From: Stenomitos frigidus ULC18
GTDB lineage: Bacteria; Cyanobacteriota; Cyanobacteriia; Leptolyngbyales; Leptolyngbyaceae
DNA: 64,000 nucleotides
NCBI RefSeq assembly: GCF_003003795.1
Contig: NZ_PVWK01000014.1
Coordinates: 1-64,000, forward strand
Direction of reading: 5' to 3'
In this document: positions 1 to 8,933 of the stretch, in pieces
Position numbering within the stretch: the stretch's first letter is position 1
Layout: each line of letters begins with the position of its first letter
The notes under the pieces: model-generated
What the model was told of the DNA's origin: nothing
The model's input: only the letters and a program-made list of their open reading frames with translations
Database searches by the model: none
Translations under genes and position numbers: made by a program

Positions 1-136
1 AAAGGGGCGTCCTGGCATGACCCATGACCTCAAAGGGGACTCCTTTAGTTTGGCGCAACTTCATATTTAATTGGTATAAGCTCCACTGTAACGGTGGGGC
101 TGATACAACTGAAAATTGCTATGAGCTTGACGTATA

Positions 137-176
137 GAAAAACCCTGGATGAACCACTACCGTTCCTCCAGGGTTC
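137..176 (-). terminator. Rho-independent terminator of gyrA
   Basis: A 9-bp perfect stem (AACCCTGGA pairing with TCCAGGGTT) closes a loop of about 17 nt. Read on the minus strand it runs straight into a short T tract. It starts about 17 nt past the gyrA stop codon, which fits an intrinsic terminator for that gene. Confidence 0.75.
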
Positions 177-192
177 TTAGCATTAAGATTGC

Positions 193-2901
193 TTACTGTT
201 GTGCCTCACCTGTTGACTCATGAGCTGTCGTGTCGTCAACTGCGGTTACATCAATAGGCATTTCGGCGATCGCCATTTCTTCAGGGTTATCCTCCAGTCC
301 ATCCTCTTCTCCTGTAGAGAGCGGTACTAATGCCACCGCAGCGATCGCATCATCCTCATCTAGCCGCTGGACGCGAACCCCTGTTGCCGATCGCGATTGC
401 GATGAGATGGCGTCAACTGCCTGGCGAATGATGATACCCCGGTTGGTGACCATCATGAGTTCAGCGCCTTCATTGACAATGCGAAGGGCTGCCAGACGAT
501 CGCCTTTTTTCCGGAACTTCATAGCAACCAGCCCCATACCAGCACGGTTTTGTAGCCGGAATTGAGAGACGGGAACGCGCTTACCATAGCCGCCCATTGT
601 GACGACCAAAATCCACGGCCCAAGCTGACCGCTGACGGCTGATGGCTGATCGCTCTCTCCGCTCTCGCCATTCTCAACCAGTTCACCGTTCAGTTCCTCT
701 GCTTCAGGTTCAGCATCTGATTCCAAAACCTGAGCTAAATCTGCGACTATCTGGCTGGGCAAAATGTCCATGCCGATGAGGCGATCGCCCTCACGCAAGG
801 ACATCGATCGCACACCCCGCGTTGCGCGACCGAGAGGACGCAACTGTTCGTGGCTGGCGCGGAAGTGGATCGATCGCCCCATGCTGGAACCAACAATGAT
901 GCTGTCATCCACTCGCGCTCGCCGCACCCAACGCAGCTCATCGCCCTCTTCTAAGGAAATCGCAATCAGACCATTTGCACGAATGTTGCTGAACGCCGTC
1001 AGCGCTGTTTTCTTGATGTAGCCCTTGCGAGTGAGCATCACCAGATACTCGTCTTCGCTGAATTCGGTGACGGAGATAAACGCGGTGATTTTTTCTTCGC
1101 GGGGAATCGGCAGCATTTGAACGATCGGCGTTCCTCGTGAGGTGCGCGAACCGATTGGAATCTGGTATGCCTTGAGCGCATAGACGACTCCGCGATCGCT
1201 GAAAAACAGCACGCTATCGTGGTCGCAGCAGGTGAGAAAATGCTCTACACCGTCGTCTTCCTTCATGCGAGTGCCAGCCTTACCCCGCGTTGCACGGCTT
1301 TGGGATTCAAAGGTGTTGACGGGCATCCGTTTAAGGTAGCCTTGCTCGGTCAGCAGAATGACGGCTTTCTCGTTGGCAATCAGGTCAATGTCGCCCAGTT
1401 CATCTTCCGATTGCTCAATGACAGTACGGCGTGGCGTGGCGTGCCTAGCGCGAATTTCCGTAATCTCGGTCACGATGATTTCGAGAATTCGTTCGCGGCG
1501 TTCCAGAATATCGCGCAGGTCAGCGATCTGGGTTTGCAGCGCTTCGTGCTCTTGCTGGATTTTTTCAGCTTCCAGAGCCGTCAAGCGGCGGAGTTGCATT
1601 TGCAGAATGGCATCTGCCTGCTGTTCCGACAGCCCATAGGTGTCGATGAGTTCCTGTTTCGCGGTGGGTGCATCAGCCGCATGACGAATCAAGTTGATGA
1701 TGGCGTCCAGGTTACCCAGGGCAATCAGCAAACCCTGAAGCAGGTGGTCGCGCTCTTCCGCTTTCCGCAGATAGTAGCGGGTACGGCGTGTGATGGCATC
1801 AATACGGAAGTCGAGGAACACTTCCAGGAAGTGCTTCAGCGTGAGTAACTGCGGCTCCCGGTTGACCAGCGCCAGCATGTTCGCGCCGAAATTGGCTTGG
1901 AGCGGCGTTTGCTTGTAGAGGTTGTTGAGCACCACGCGGGGATAGGCATCACGCTTGAGTTCGATGACGATCCGCATCCCGTCCCGATCGCTCTCGTCAC
2001 GAATATCGGAAATGCCTTCCAGTCGCTGCTCGTTAACCATCTCAGCGATTTTCTCGATCAGGGCTGCCTTATTGGTCTGATAGGGCAACTCTGTGATGAT
2101 GATGGCTTCGCGATCGGGTCGACCTCGATGCTCGATTGTCTCAATTTGCGCGACACCCCGCATGATGATGGAGCCGCGCCCGGTGGTGTATGCCTCACGA
2201 ATCCCGGTTCGCCCCAGGATTTGCGCGCCTGTCGGGAAATCGGGTCCTGGAATGTACTGCATCAACTCCAGATCCGTCAGAGCAGGATTGTGGATCAGTG
2301 CCGTCAGCCCATCGATTAGTTCGCCCAGGTTGTGTGGCGGAATATTCGTCGCCATCCCGACAGCAATACCCGATGACCCATTCAGCAGCAGTTGCGGAAT
2401 ACGTGCAGGCATGACCAGCGGTTCTTGCTGCGACCCGTCGTAGTTGGCACCAAAGTCAACGGTTTCGGCTTCAATATCTTGCAGCAGTGCATCGGTGGTA
2501 AGCGACTGCAAGCGACATTCGGTATATCGCATGGCGGCAGGCGGATCGTTGTCGACCGAGCCGAAGTTGCCGTGCCCGTTGATGAGGGGCGATCGCATGG
2601 AAAAGTCTTGCGCCATCCGCACCAACGCGTCATACACAGCGGTATCACCGTGAGGATGGTATTTACCGATGACATCCCCAACCACGCGGGCGCATTTACG
2701 GAAGGGGCGATCGGGCGACAAACCCAATTCATGCATGGCATACAAAATGCGACGATGCACTGGCTTCAGACCATCCCTAGCGTCGGGAAGCGCCCGTCCC
2801 ACAATCACGCTCATCGCGTATTCCAGGTAGGAGCGGGACATCTCGTTCCGCAAATCGGTTGGTACGACCCGATCTTGCGGGGTATCCTGGGAGAAGGTCA
2901 T
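193..2901 (-). CDS. gyrA: DNA gyrase subunit A
   Basis: This is the breakage-reunion subunit of type IIA topoisomerase; with GyrB it introduces negative supercoils. The N-terminal part holds the quinolone-pocket motif [10 protein letters not shown] and the catalytic tyrosine in AMRYTECRL (Tyr126 from the chosen ATG). The C-terminal half shows the repeated beta-pinwheel blades (for example [27 protein letters not shown]). The GyrA box is degenerate (SRATRGKAG), so a ParC-like role cannot be fully excluded, but length and overall pattern suit gyrA. The ORF is open to a TTG at 2925. The ATG at 2901 is preferred because a GGAG lies about 12 nt upstream and the family usually starts there. Between two CTD blades there is an acidic and repeat-derived insertion that includes QPSAVSGQ (DNA about 605-720), made partly of GGTCAGC-type heptamers. 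A terminator follows. Confidence 0.93.
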   Translation of the reverse strand: MTFSQDTPQDRVVPTDLRNEMSRSYLEYAMSVIVGRALPDARDGLKPVHRRILYAMHELGLSPDRPFRKCARVVGDVIGKYHPHGDTAVYDALVRMAQDFSMRSPLINGHGNFGSVDNDPPAAMRYTECRLQSLTTDALLQDIEAETVDFGANYDGSQQEPLVMPARIPQLLLNGSSGIAVGMATNIPPHNLGELIDGLTALIHNPALTDLELMQYIPGPDFPTGAQILGRTGIREAYTTGRGSIIMRGVAQIETIEHRGRPDREAIIITELPYQTNKAALIEKIAEMVNEQRLEGISDIRDESDRDGMRIVIELKRDAYPRVVLNNLYKQTPLQANFGANMLALVNREPQLLTLKHFLEVFLDFRIDAITRRTRYYLRKAEERDHLLQGLLIALGNLDAIINLIRHAADAPTAKQELIDTYGLSEQQADAILQMQLRRLTALEAEKIQQEHEALQTQIADLRDILERRERILEIIVTEITEIRARHATPRRTVIEQSEDELGDIDLIANEKAVILLTEQGYLKRMPVNTFESQSRATRGKAGTRMKEDDGVEHFLTCCDHDSVLFFSDRGVVYALKAYQIPIGSRTSRGTPIVQMLPIPREEKITAFISVTEFSEDEYLVMLTRKGYIKKTALTAFSNIRANGLIAISLEEGDELRWVRRARVDDSIIVGSSMGRSIHFRASHEQLRPLGRATRGVRSMSLREGDRLIGMDILPSQIVADLAQVLESDAEPEAEELNGELVENGESGESDQPSAVSGQLGPWILVVTMGGYGKRVPVSQFRLQNRAGMGLVAMKFRKKGDRLAALRIVNEGAELMMVTNRGIIIRQAVDAISSQSRSATGVRVQRLDEDDAIAAVALVPLSTGEEDGLEDNPEEMAIAEMPIDVTAVDDTTAHESTGEAQQ

Positions 2902-3215
2902 AGTGCGAAAAACTCCAATACGCAAGCCAGTAGTCGCCGTGGGAGAGGCTTTGAGGGCATCCCAGCATCGACGGTCGCATCGGCGAAGATGCGATCACTT
3001 GTACCTCTTTATTGTATCATCGATCGGCCATTTCAGCCGACCGATGCCGTGCGGCGGCTTGCGCCAAAAAGCTTACTGAGAGTGCTTTTCGAACTACGGG
3101 CTTACCTTGAACGTGGGTTTTGAGCTAAGACTCGGATTGAGATTAGAAGACGATCAATGTAGAGGGGCGATCGATGGCAGTGGTTTGACCATTGAGGGAG
3201 CGGCAGTCGTCATTC
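2902..3215. other. gyrA upstream region, no gene seen
   Basis: This gap lies between the gyrA start and the stop of the DUF4337 gene, both on the minus strand. It must carry the gyrA promoter, but I see no clear -35/-10 pair. Long open frames here are out-of-frame extensions of gyrA shadows and have no protein-like character. Confidence 0.5.
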
Positions 3216-3899
3216 TCATCGGTGGTCACTGAGCGGTTCGCGACGAGCAATTTGCCAGGGGGCAGGCTGAGGTTGCTGCGTCAACGGTTTAATCAAAGCA
3301 TCAGGGTGCAGATTCCAACTTAACAACCCGGCTAACCCCATCACGACGCCAAAGACAGTCGGAATCATGGCGATGCCAAATAGCCAGCGCTTCTGAGACA
3401 GAGCCGTGATGGCTAATAAGGAAATCGCTAACGATAAGGCGGCATCGGAGAGATCAAACTGATCATCATGGAAGTTGAGCTGATCGTAGGTTTGCTGATC
3501 GGTCTCTGCAACAATCTTTTGCTGTGCTTTCTTCTGATCCTCTTTCGTTGCCAGGGTCTGATATGCCTCAATTTGTTTCTGATACGCCGCTCGATTGGTT
3601 GCTGGTTGAGACAAGCTTTGCAGTTGCAGTTGAGCCACTGTTGCCTTCGCAATTTCAGCTCGAAGATTACGAGCCTGATACAGCGCCCAGTCATCAATGC
3701 GGTTTGCCTGTGCTTGCTGCATGGCTTGCACAATGTTGTCGTCTTTAACTTTGCAAAGACCAATAAACGTTGCTAGTAGGGCAACCGCGATCGCGACAGC
3801 GGTATTTAAGCGACCCTTACGTTGCTCCTGGTCAAGCGCTTTGTCACGATCGGGTTGATTCTCGTCTGTCTCAACGATATCCAGTGGGTCAATAGCCAT
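3216..3899 (-). CDS. DUF4337 family membrane protein
   Basis: This 227-residue protein of unknown function matches the DUF4337 pattern: an acidic N-terminus, one TM helix (about residues 32-50), a Gln/Ala-rich predicted coiled coil (about 55-150) that includes the family-like run KVKDDNIVQAMQQA, and two closely spaced C-terminal TM helices (about 155-173 and 178-200). It should sit in a membrane with the coiled coil on one face. The ATG at 3899 has no strong Shine-Dalgarno sequence. An 8-bp perfect hairpin lies 28-48 nt upstream. No functional partner is evident next to it. Confidence 0.75.
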   Translation of the reverse strand: MAIDPLDIVETDENQPDRDKALDQEQRKGRLNTAVAIAVALLATFIGLCKVKDDNIVQAMQQAQANRIDDWALYQARNLRAEIAKATVAQLQLQSLSQPATNRAAYQKQIEAYQTLATKEDQKKAQQKIVAETDQQTYDQLNFHDDQFDLSDAALSLAISLLAITALSQKRWLFGIAMIPTVFGVVMGLAGLLSWNLHPDALIKPLTQQPQPAPWQIARREPLSDHR

Positions 3900-3926
3900 A
3901 CAATTTAGTTACGCTCCACTCAACTG

Positions 3927-3947
3927 CTTTTGATCTTCTATCAAAAG
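3927..3947. promoter_or_regulatory. Hairpin in the leader of the DUF4337 gene
   Basis: CTTTTGAT and ATCAAAAG form a perfect 8-bp stem around a 5-nt loop, in the presumed 5' leader or promoter of the DUF4337 gene. It could be an operator, a leader hairpin or chance; nothing else identifies it. Confidence 0.3.
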
Positions 3948-4167
3948 AGACCGAATGTAACCTTGCTGAAGGGGTTTAGGAGATCTAACGGCAGACGTCC
4001 TTTTTTCTTAACGTCGAACCTCCTGACGACACAGGGTTGAGATAGACCCGACCCCTGGCTGACTGACACTGGACTTACTGGCAAAATGGGTTTGCGTTAG
4101 CCCGGATTTCAATCACGGGCGGGTGAACAACGGAGCAAGCAGCCTCTCATGACGGTTGTCCGATAAT

Positions 4168-4523
4168 CCGCTTTGAACTTCATCGACGAGTATTGATCGC
4201 TCTCTGGCGAGTCTTTGAACCTCATCGACGAGTCTTTGAACCTCTCTAACGAGTCTTTGAATCTCGCTCACGAGTGTTGAGCACTCTCCGGAGAGTCTTT
4301 GAACCTCTTGAATGAGCCTTTGATATTCGCTGAAGAGTGTTGATCACTCTCCGGAGAGTCTTTGAGCTTCTCCAGAGAGTCTTTGAACCTCGCTCAAGAG
4401 TCTTTTATACTCTCTGACGAGTGTTGACCACTCACCGGAGAGTCTTTGAACCTCGCCAGAGAGTCTTTGAACCTTCTCAACGAGTTTTTCACACTCAACG
4501 ACAAGTCTTTAACAATCTTCTGT
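4168..4523. repeat. Array of about 16 direct repeats of exactly 21 bp
   Basis: From 4188 to 4523 there are sixteen consecutive 21-bp units starting GAG, with a partial unit before them. There are two unit types. Type A has the consensus GAGTCTTTGAACCTC plus six variable bases. Type B (units at 4272, 4335 and 4419) has the consensus GAGTGTTGANCACTC. B units end so that the palindrome ACTCTCCGGAGAGT forms at the junction with the next unit in two cases. Read on the minus strand the units give heptads such as VREVQRL, which look like a coiled coil, but TGA (unit 4335) and TAA (last unit) interrupt that frame. No frame is open across the whole array. It fills most of the 720-nt gap between the DUF4337 and pentapeptide genes. 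Confidence 0.9.
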
Positions 4524-4619
4524 AAGGTCTCATGCCCCAAACTTCCCAAAAGGATCTTTACAGACTGGTTTTGAGGTGGTTCCGAAATCAGGGGTTTGAA
4601 GATCGCTGAGCCACCTAGG

Positions 4620-5547
4620 TCAGGGCTTTCCGGGTGGGAGTCTTAACTCTTTACGGAAGGCGGAGTCGTAGTGGGCATCCTGCCAGTTTAGGGCTTGTCT
4701 AATTTGCTCGGAGGTGATGCCTTTTGCACCGTTGAGATCAGCACCGTAGAGATTGGCATCGTAGAGATTGGCAAAGAGAAGGTTGGCACCGCTGAGACTG
4801 GTTCCATTTAGGTTGAAACCGTGGAGATTGTAAACGTCAAGATCAGCATGACTCAAGTTACTGTGACTTAAGTTAGGGTACCTATACTCTGGGTCATTTT
4901 TTACCTTACGTCGCTCAATTACCTTTAATGCCGACTGTACATCCGTCGTCACGGCTGGTAATGGCTTACGCTTCTTAGGTGGAGTGTCTTCCCATGCTTT
5001 GGGGAGTGATGACTTGTTCCGTACATACGCTGTTAACACTTCCATCACTGTCCAATGGTCTTTGGGTGAGTCCTTCGCAATCCGCTCTAGTGAGTAAATC
5101 CCACCTAACCGCACATCAATATCCTGGCTCCCTAACTGTTCCACTGCTTTCGCAAAGCGATCGGTGATGAGACGCTCTTGACCCTGCTGGTAGTTGACCA
5201 CTAACCCAATCCCAGCAAAGACCGTCGCAATCAGCCCCAGACCAGAAATCACCACTTTCACGACATCCAGTGCAGCACTAGGAGTCTCAGCGGTCAATGC
5301 TAGCCGTACTAATCGCACAACCTGTCCGGGGAGTAGCCACAAGAACCGTAGGAATCTCGCCAGCAGTCGAAAAGGGAATAGAAGCCATTGACGAATTTTC
5401 CAGACGGGCGATCGCTCTTGCTTCAGTGCCTCGATCGCTGCCTGCCAGTTGTCATCAGAAGATGCGCTTTCACCCCGCTCCTGCCAGAGTTTGTAAGCCC
5501 GCTCGCGGATTTGGGCTTCAGTGAAGGGATTGGGTTTGGGTGGTCAT
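4620..5547 (-). CDS. Pentapeptide-repeat membrane protein, frameshifted near its start
   Basis: The C-terminus carries A(N/D)LXX pentapeptide repeats (about DNA 4720-4870), for example ANLYDANLYGADL, a fold that makes a right-handed quadrilateral beta helix. Before it lie a hydrophobic helix (VVISGLGLIATVFAGIGLVV) and a segment with GGIYSLERIAKDS, common to cyanobacterial pentapeptide proteins. The frame stays open upstream to about 5542, reading NPFTEAQIRERAYKLWQERG, but has no usable start except a late TTG at 5342. An ATG at 5547 starts MTTQT in the neighbouring frame. One extra base in the run CAAACCC (near 5535) separates the two. The likely ancestral protein was about 305 aa. This is either a recent frameshift or a sequence error. 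Confidence 0.7.
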
Positions 5548-5682
5548 GGCGATCGCTTCACGGCTGGTCAGCAATATTCTTCACAGCCAAGTTACCGTAA
5601 ACTCAAGCCAAGATCCCCGGTTTCTGATACTGAAAGGTTACTTTACGCGACGTGCGACTTTCCTGAAACGTCTGCCAAGACT

Positions 5683-5770
5683 GCCCTCTCCCTAGCCCTC
5701 TCCCAGCAGGAGAGGGAACCAGAAAAGTCCGAAAGCCCTTCTCCTTGGGGAGAAGGGTTGGGATGAGGGC
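5683..5770. repeat. Imperfect inverted-repeat element of 88 bp
   Basis: The outer arms GCCCTCTCCCTAGCCC and GGGTTGGGATGAGGGC face each other. Inside are two more hairpins (CTCTCCCAG/AGGAGAGGG and CCTTCTCC/GGAGAAGG). This is the common CCCTCTCC-type dispersed repeat of bacterial genomes and lies just downstream of the formamidase gene stop codon, where it may act as a transcription stop. Confidence 0.65.
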
Positions 5771-5839
5771 AAATTAGTGGCACATCGCGTTACTTTGCAA
5801 GCTCTGCTAGAAGAAACCGGGGATCTGAGCATTATTGCC

Positions 5840-7138
5840 TTACTTCGGCACAAACAGGTTTTTCGGCACGGCAGCGTGACAACCTTGGCGGATATCCACG
5901 ACTTGCGTGACACCAAAGTCAACACCGACAGAGATCATAGAGTACGCTTCATCGGCGCTCATTTTGCGTTTGGTGGTGAGGAAGTCCAGCATCTGGTCAG
6001 CGGCTTGACGCATGGCTTTGTTCAAGTCCTGGTTGAAGCCGTGGGTGATCCAGTGTGAATCGGTTTCCAGGATCGGGTTGGTGATGGGGAAATCCTTCAG
6101 CACGAAGATCTGGATATAGGAATTCATGGAGGCTTCGATCGCCGTTCCCGCCAGTTCCGCATCACCCTGCGCCATGTGGCTATCGCCCACAAAGAAGTTT
6201 GCACCTTTGTTGAACACGGGATAGTACATCGTCGCACCTGCCCCAATGCGCCAGTTGTCGATATTACCGCCAAAGGGACCCGGCGGAATGCTGTTAATGC
6301 GTCCGCTTTCTTGCGGTGCCACGCCCATTACACCAAAGTGAGGACGGAGCGGAATCGACACCTTCATCTTAATTTTCTCCCGCGAGGCTGCGTCGGGAGC
6401 GGTTACAAAGCCGGGTTTATCATACTTGGGACGGCCTTTGAAGTCGTAGGCGAAGGCGGGATACGCCAGCGCTGCTTCCATGTCAATTTTGTAGATGGTG
6501 ATGCGCTCTTTTTTGAAGGTGTCGTACAGGTAACCCCAGTGCGCTGCAATGTTGCTGCCGTAGGGCAGACGCGGTTCAGTCTTGAGAATGCGTACCATTA
6601 AGGTATCGCCCGGTTCTGCTCCTCGTACCGAGATTGGACCCGTCATGATGTGGACACCGGGACCGCGATCGAGCACTTTGTCGTACACCGCTTTCACACC
6701 TGCATCCATCAGCAAATCAGGGGCATCGCCTGCATGGTGCGTTAGCGCTTCAATGTAGACGATATCGCCCGGATCGACCGTCATCACTGGGGGTTGTGTT
6801 TTGTCAAAGTAGCCCCAAAAGCAAGTTTCTGGTGTGGCTTTGAGGACGTGAAGCTTTTTCGCATCCCGAATCATGTCAGCCGCCATCAGAGTTTCCGATT
6901 TTGCCTCGGCTTTGTCACCCCGGAGAAAGCTCACGGCAAAGTTGCCACCCACCGCAGCGGCGGCTCCAGCAGAGGCCAGAAACGCTCGTCGAGATTGTTG
7001 TGAGAGGAAGGTCGGATGTTTCTTTAAAAACTCTGCTTCAGTCACATCGGCTGGGCTAGTACCACTTTCGTGCTCACTGGTTGCATCATGGTGATGGTGA
7101 GGCTCGTTATGATCGTGCTGATGCTTGTGCTTGGTCAT
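5840..7138 (-). CDS. Acetamidase/formamidase family protein, Tat-exported
   Basis: This 432-residue protein of the FmdA/AmdA family hydrolyses short-chain amides, formamide or acetamide, to ammonia and the acid (family knowledge; substrate not proved). Residues 1-26 are very His-rich (KHKHQHDHNEPHHHH), a possible metal-binding tail. A twin-arginine signal follows (SRRAFLASAGAAAAVGG, about 49-65), so the enzyme should be exported folded to the periplasm. The core contains the family segment HHAGDAPDLLMDAGVKAVY and a late glycine-rich GPFGGNIDNW. The start is the ATG at 7138. Typical family members lack the His-rich pre-Tat extension. A periplasmic amide-scavenging role is an inference. Confidence 0.85.
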   Translation of the reverse strand: MTKHKHQHDHNEPHHHHDATSEHESGTSPADVTEAEFLKKHPTFLSQQSRRAFLASAGAAAAVGGNFAVSFLRGDKAEAKSETLMAADMIRDAKKLHVLKATPETCFWGYFDKTQPPVMTVDPGDIVYIEALTHHAGDAPDLLMDAGVKAVYDKVLDRGPGVHIMTGPISVRGAEPGDTLMVRILKTEPRLPYGSNIAAHWGYLYDTFKKERITIYKIDMEAALAYPAFAYDFKGRPKYDKPGFVTAPDAASREKIKMKVSIPLRPHFGVMGVAPQESGRINSIPPGPFGGNIDNWRIGAGATMYYPVFNKGANFFVGDSHMAQGDAELAGTAIEASMNSYIQIFVLKDFPITNPILETDSHWITHGFNQDLNKAMRQAADQMLDFLTTKRKMSADEAYSMISVGVDFGVTQVVDIRQGCHAAVPKNLFVPK

Positions 7139-7261
7139 GAATCTGTTTAACCCTGTGCCAGTTTATTGTGACAGGCAAAATCCTACGGATTGTACAGAGA
7201 TTCATTTGTATAGGTCATTACATCGATACGTTACTTAATCGCTTGAGACATCTTGTTACAC

Positions 7262-8587
7262 ATGCCTATCAATGCGTCTGAGTTCCTCAAAGCCTGCGAT
7301 CCAAGCCGAGCCTTGTCGATCGGCAATCCGCAAGACCGGAATTATTACATTGATTTTGCACCTGTGCGAGGTAGCAATATTATCCAGGAGTTGAAGCGCA
7401 CGATCGCTCTACTCGCCAACGAAGGTACTTGCCAGCTTTTTACAGGACACATCGGCTGCGGCAAATCGACCGAATTGTTACGTCTTAAAACCGAGCTAGA
7501 ACAGTTGGGTTTCTACGTCGTTTACTTTGTGTCGACTGAAGATTTGGATATGTCAGACGTGGATGTCACGGACATTTTGATTGCGATCGCTCATCAAGTC
7601 AGCGAAAAACTGGAAGCTGATCAGATCAAACTGAAGCCTAAATACTTCGCGAATTTATTTGCCGAAATTGGCGAAATTCTGCAAACTCCCATTGAAATCT
7701 CGCAGGTTGATTTCTCTGTTGGCATTAGCAAAATTACTGCTCGTACCAAAGACAGCCCGCGCTTGCGCAATCAGCTTCGGCAGTACATGGAACCCCGCAC
7801 CAACGGTATCCTGCAATCGCTAAATGAGGAACTGCTTGGACAGGCAAACCTGGAGCTTAAGCAGCGCGGCAAACAAGGATTGGTGGTGATTATTGATAAC
7901 CTCGATCGCGTGGATGCACGACAGCTGCCATCGGGGCGGACGCAGCCAGAATATTTGTTTGTCGATCGGGGCGAGCAGCTATCCAAACTCAACTGCCATG
8001 TGGTCTATACCATTCCACTCGCGCTGGTTTTTTCCAACGAAGTTGAAATTTTGAAGCAGTGGTTTGGCGGTGGCGTCTCACCCAAAATTTTGCCGATGGT
8101 GCCAGTCCGAAAGCGCAATGGGCACCCCTATGATGAGGGCATTGCGCTCTTGCGCCAAATGGTATTGGCACGCGCCTTTCCCGGTGTAAACGCGACGCAA
8201 CGACTGGCCCGCATTCAAGAGGTGTTCGAACGCGTTGAGACCCTCGATCGCCTCTGCCTCGTCAGCGGTGGTCATGTCCGAAATTTGCTGGGTCTCTTGC
8301 GCAATTGCGTCCAGCAAGGCGATCCGCCTTTTTCTCACCATGCGATCGAACATGTGATTCGAGGGCAACGCGATGCACTGGTGAGAACGATCGACGATGA
8401 GGAATGGGCGCTCATTCTCCAGGTTGTGGAACAGCAAAGTGCTAGAGGTGAAGTGGAGTATCAAACCCTTCTCCGCAGCATGTTCATGTTTGAGTATCAG
8501 GATCAACAGGGTGGCTGGTTTGGCATCAACCCGATGCTGGCAGAAACAAAGCGGTATCAAACGTGGGCTGTGGCGCAGTTAGGGTGA
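7262..8587 (+). CDS. AAA-type P-loop ATPase, partner of the STAND gene downstream
   Basis: This 441-residue ATPase has Walker A GHIGCGKST (residues 62-70) and Walker B GLVVIIDNLD (206-215). The conserved VSGGHVRNLLGLLRNC segment resembles sensor-2 or lid regions of ORC/KAP-like ATPases. A predicted winged-helix-like C-terminus (about 360-441) ends in GINPML. There is no TM helix, so it is probably cytoplasmic. The ATG at 7262 is preferred over a TTG at 7253. The next gene on the same strand is a STAND ATPase; the two are separated by 346 nt filled by a MITE-like element and heptamers. I infer they are a functional pair. No enzymatic effector domain is visible, and the family is otherwise uncharacterised to me. 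Confidence 0.75.
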   Translation: MPINASEFLKACDPSRALSIGNPQDRNYYIDFAPVRGSNIIQELKRTIALLANEGTCQLFTGHIGCGKSTELLRLKTELEQLGFYVVYFVSTEDLDMSDVDVTDILIAIAHQVSEKLEADQIKLKPKYFANLFAEIGEILQTPIEISQVDFSVGISKITARTKDSPRLRNQLRQYMEPRTNGILQSLNEELLGQANLELKQRGKQGLVVIIDNLDRVDARQLPSGRTQPEYLFVDRGEQLSKLNCHVVYTIPLALVFSNEVEILKQWFGGGVSPKILPMVPVRKRNGHPYDEGIALLRQMVLARAFPGVNATQRLARIQEVFERVETLDRLCLVSGGHVRNLLGLLRNCVQQGDPPFSHHAIEHVIRGQRDALVRTIDDEEWALILQVVEQQSARGEVEYQTLLRSMFMFEYQDQQGGWFGINPMLAETKRYQTWAVAQLG

Positions 8588-8593
8588 GGGGTA

Positions 8594-8720
8594 AGGGGCT
8601 GTAAAGAAATAACGTCATGGACTGTAGCGGTCAGCCGTCAGCGGTCAGCCATTAGAGAAAAGTTGACCGCTGATAGCTGATAGCTAATCCAAAAGTATGC
8701 AGTTATTTTTTAACAAGTCC
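8594..8720. mobile_element. MITE-1, copy 1 (127 bp)
   Basis: This non-coding element has imperfect terminal inverted repeats (GGGGCTGTAAAGAAATAAC at one end, GGACTTGTTAAAAAATAAC inward from the other). It is flanked by TA on both sides (8592-8593 and 8721-8722), as in IS630/Tc1-type insertion. Its centre consists of GGTCAGC-type heptamers in inverted orientation that would form a hairpin. A second copy lies at 24932-25065 in the opposite orientation. Confidence 0.75.
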
Positions 8721-8734
8721 TAAGGGGAGAGGGG

Positions 8735-8880
8735 AGAGGGGTAAGAGTTTTGAGTTTTGAGTTGGGCGAGGGGCAAGGAGCGGGGAACTATGGTCGTAGG
8801 AAGGGGCGTCTACTGATCCATCACCTGAAATCTGGCATCCATTCCCCTACACCCCACACCCCACACCCTACTCCCCATTC
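8735..8880. repeat. Heptamer repeats upstream of the STAND gene
   Basis: TTTTGAG copies (about 8738-8763) and CCCCACA copies (about 8848-8870) fill the gap. Together with MITE-1 they occupy most of the intergenic space between the two ATPase genes. The STAND gene promoter, if separate, would lie between 8880 and 8933. Confidence 0.75.
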
Positions 8881-8933
8881 CCATCCGAGGATGTAACGTA
8901 GAACTATAGGGTATTAGAAGGGCTGTACCAGCT

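Noticed and set aside
4168-4523. CRISPR array
   Set aside because: The repeats are contiguous with no spacers, and no cas genes are in the window.
4188-4523. Intact coiled-coil gene on the minus strand
   Set aside because: TGA in the unit at 4335 and TAA in the last unit interrupt the heptad frame, and no good start codon is found.
8594-8720. Promoter or riboswitch for the STAND gene
   Set aside because: An almost identical inverted copy at 24932-25065 next to unrelated genes shows that it is a mobile repeat.
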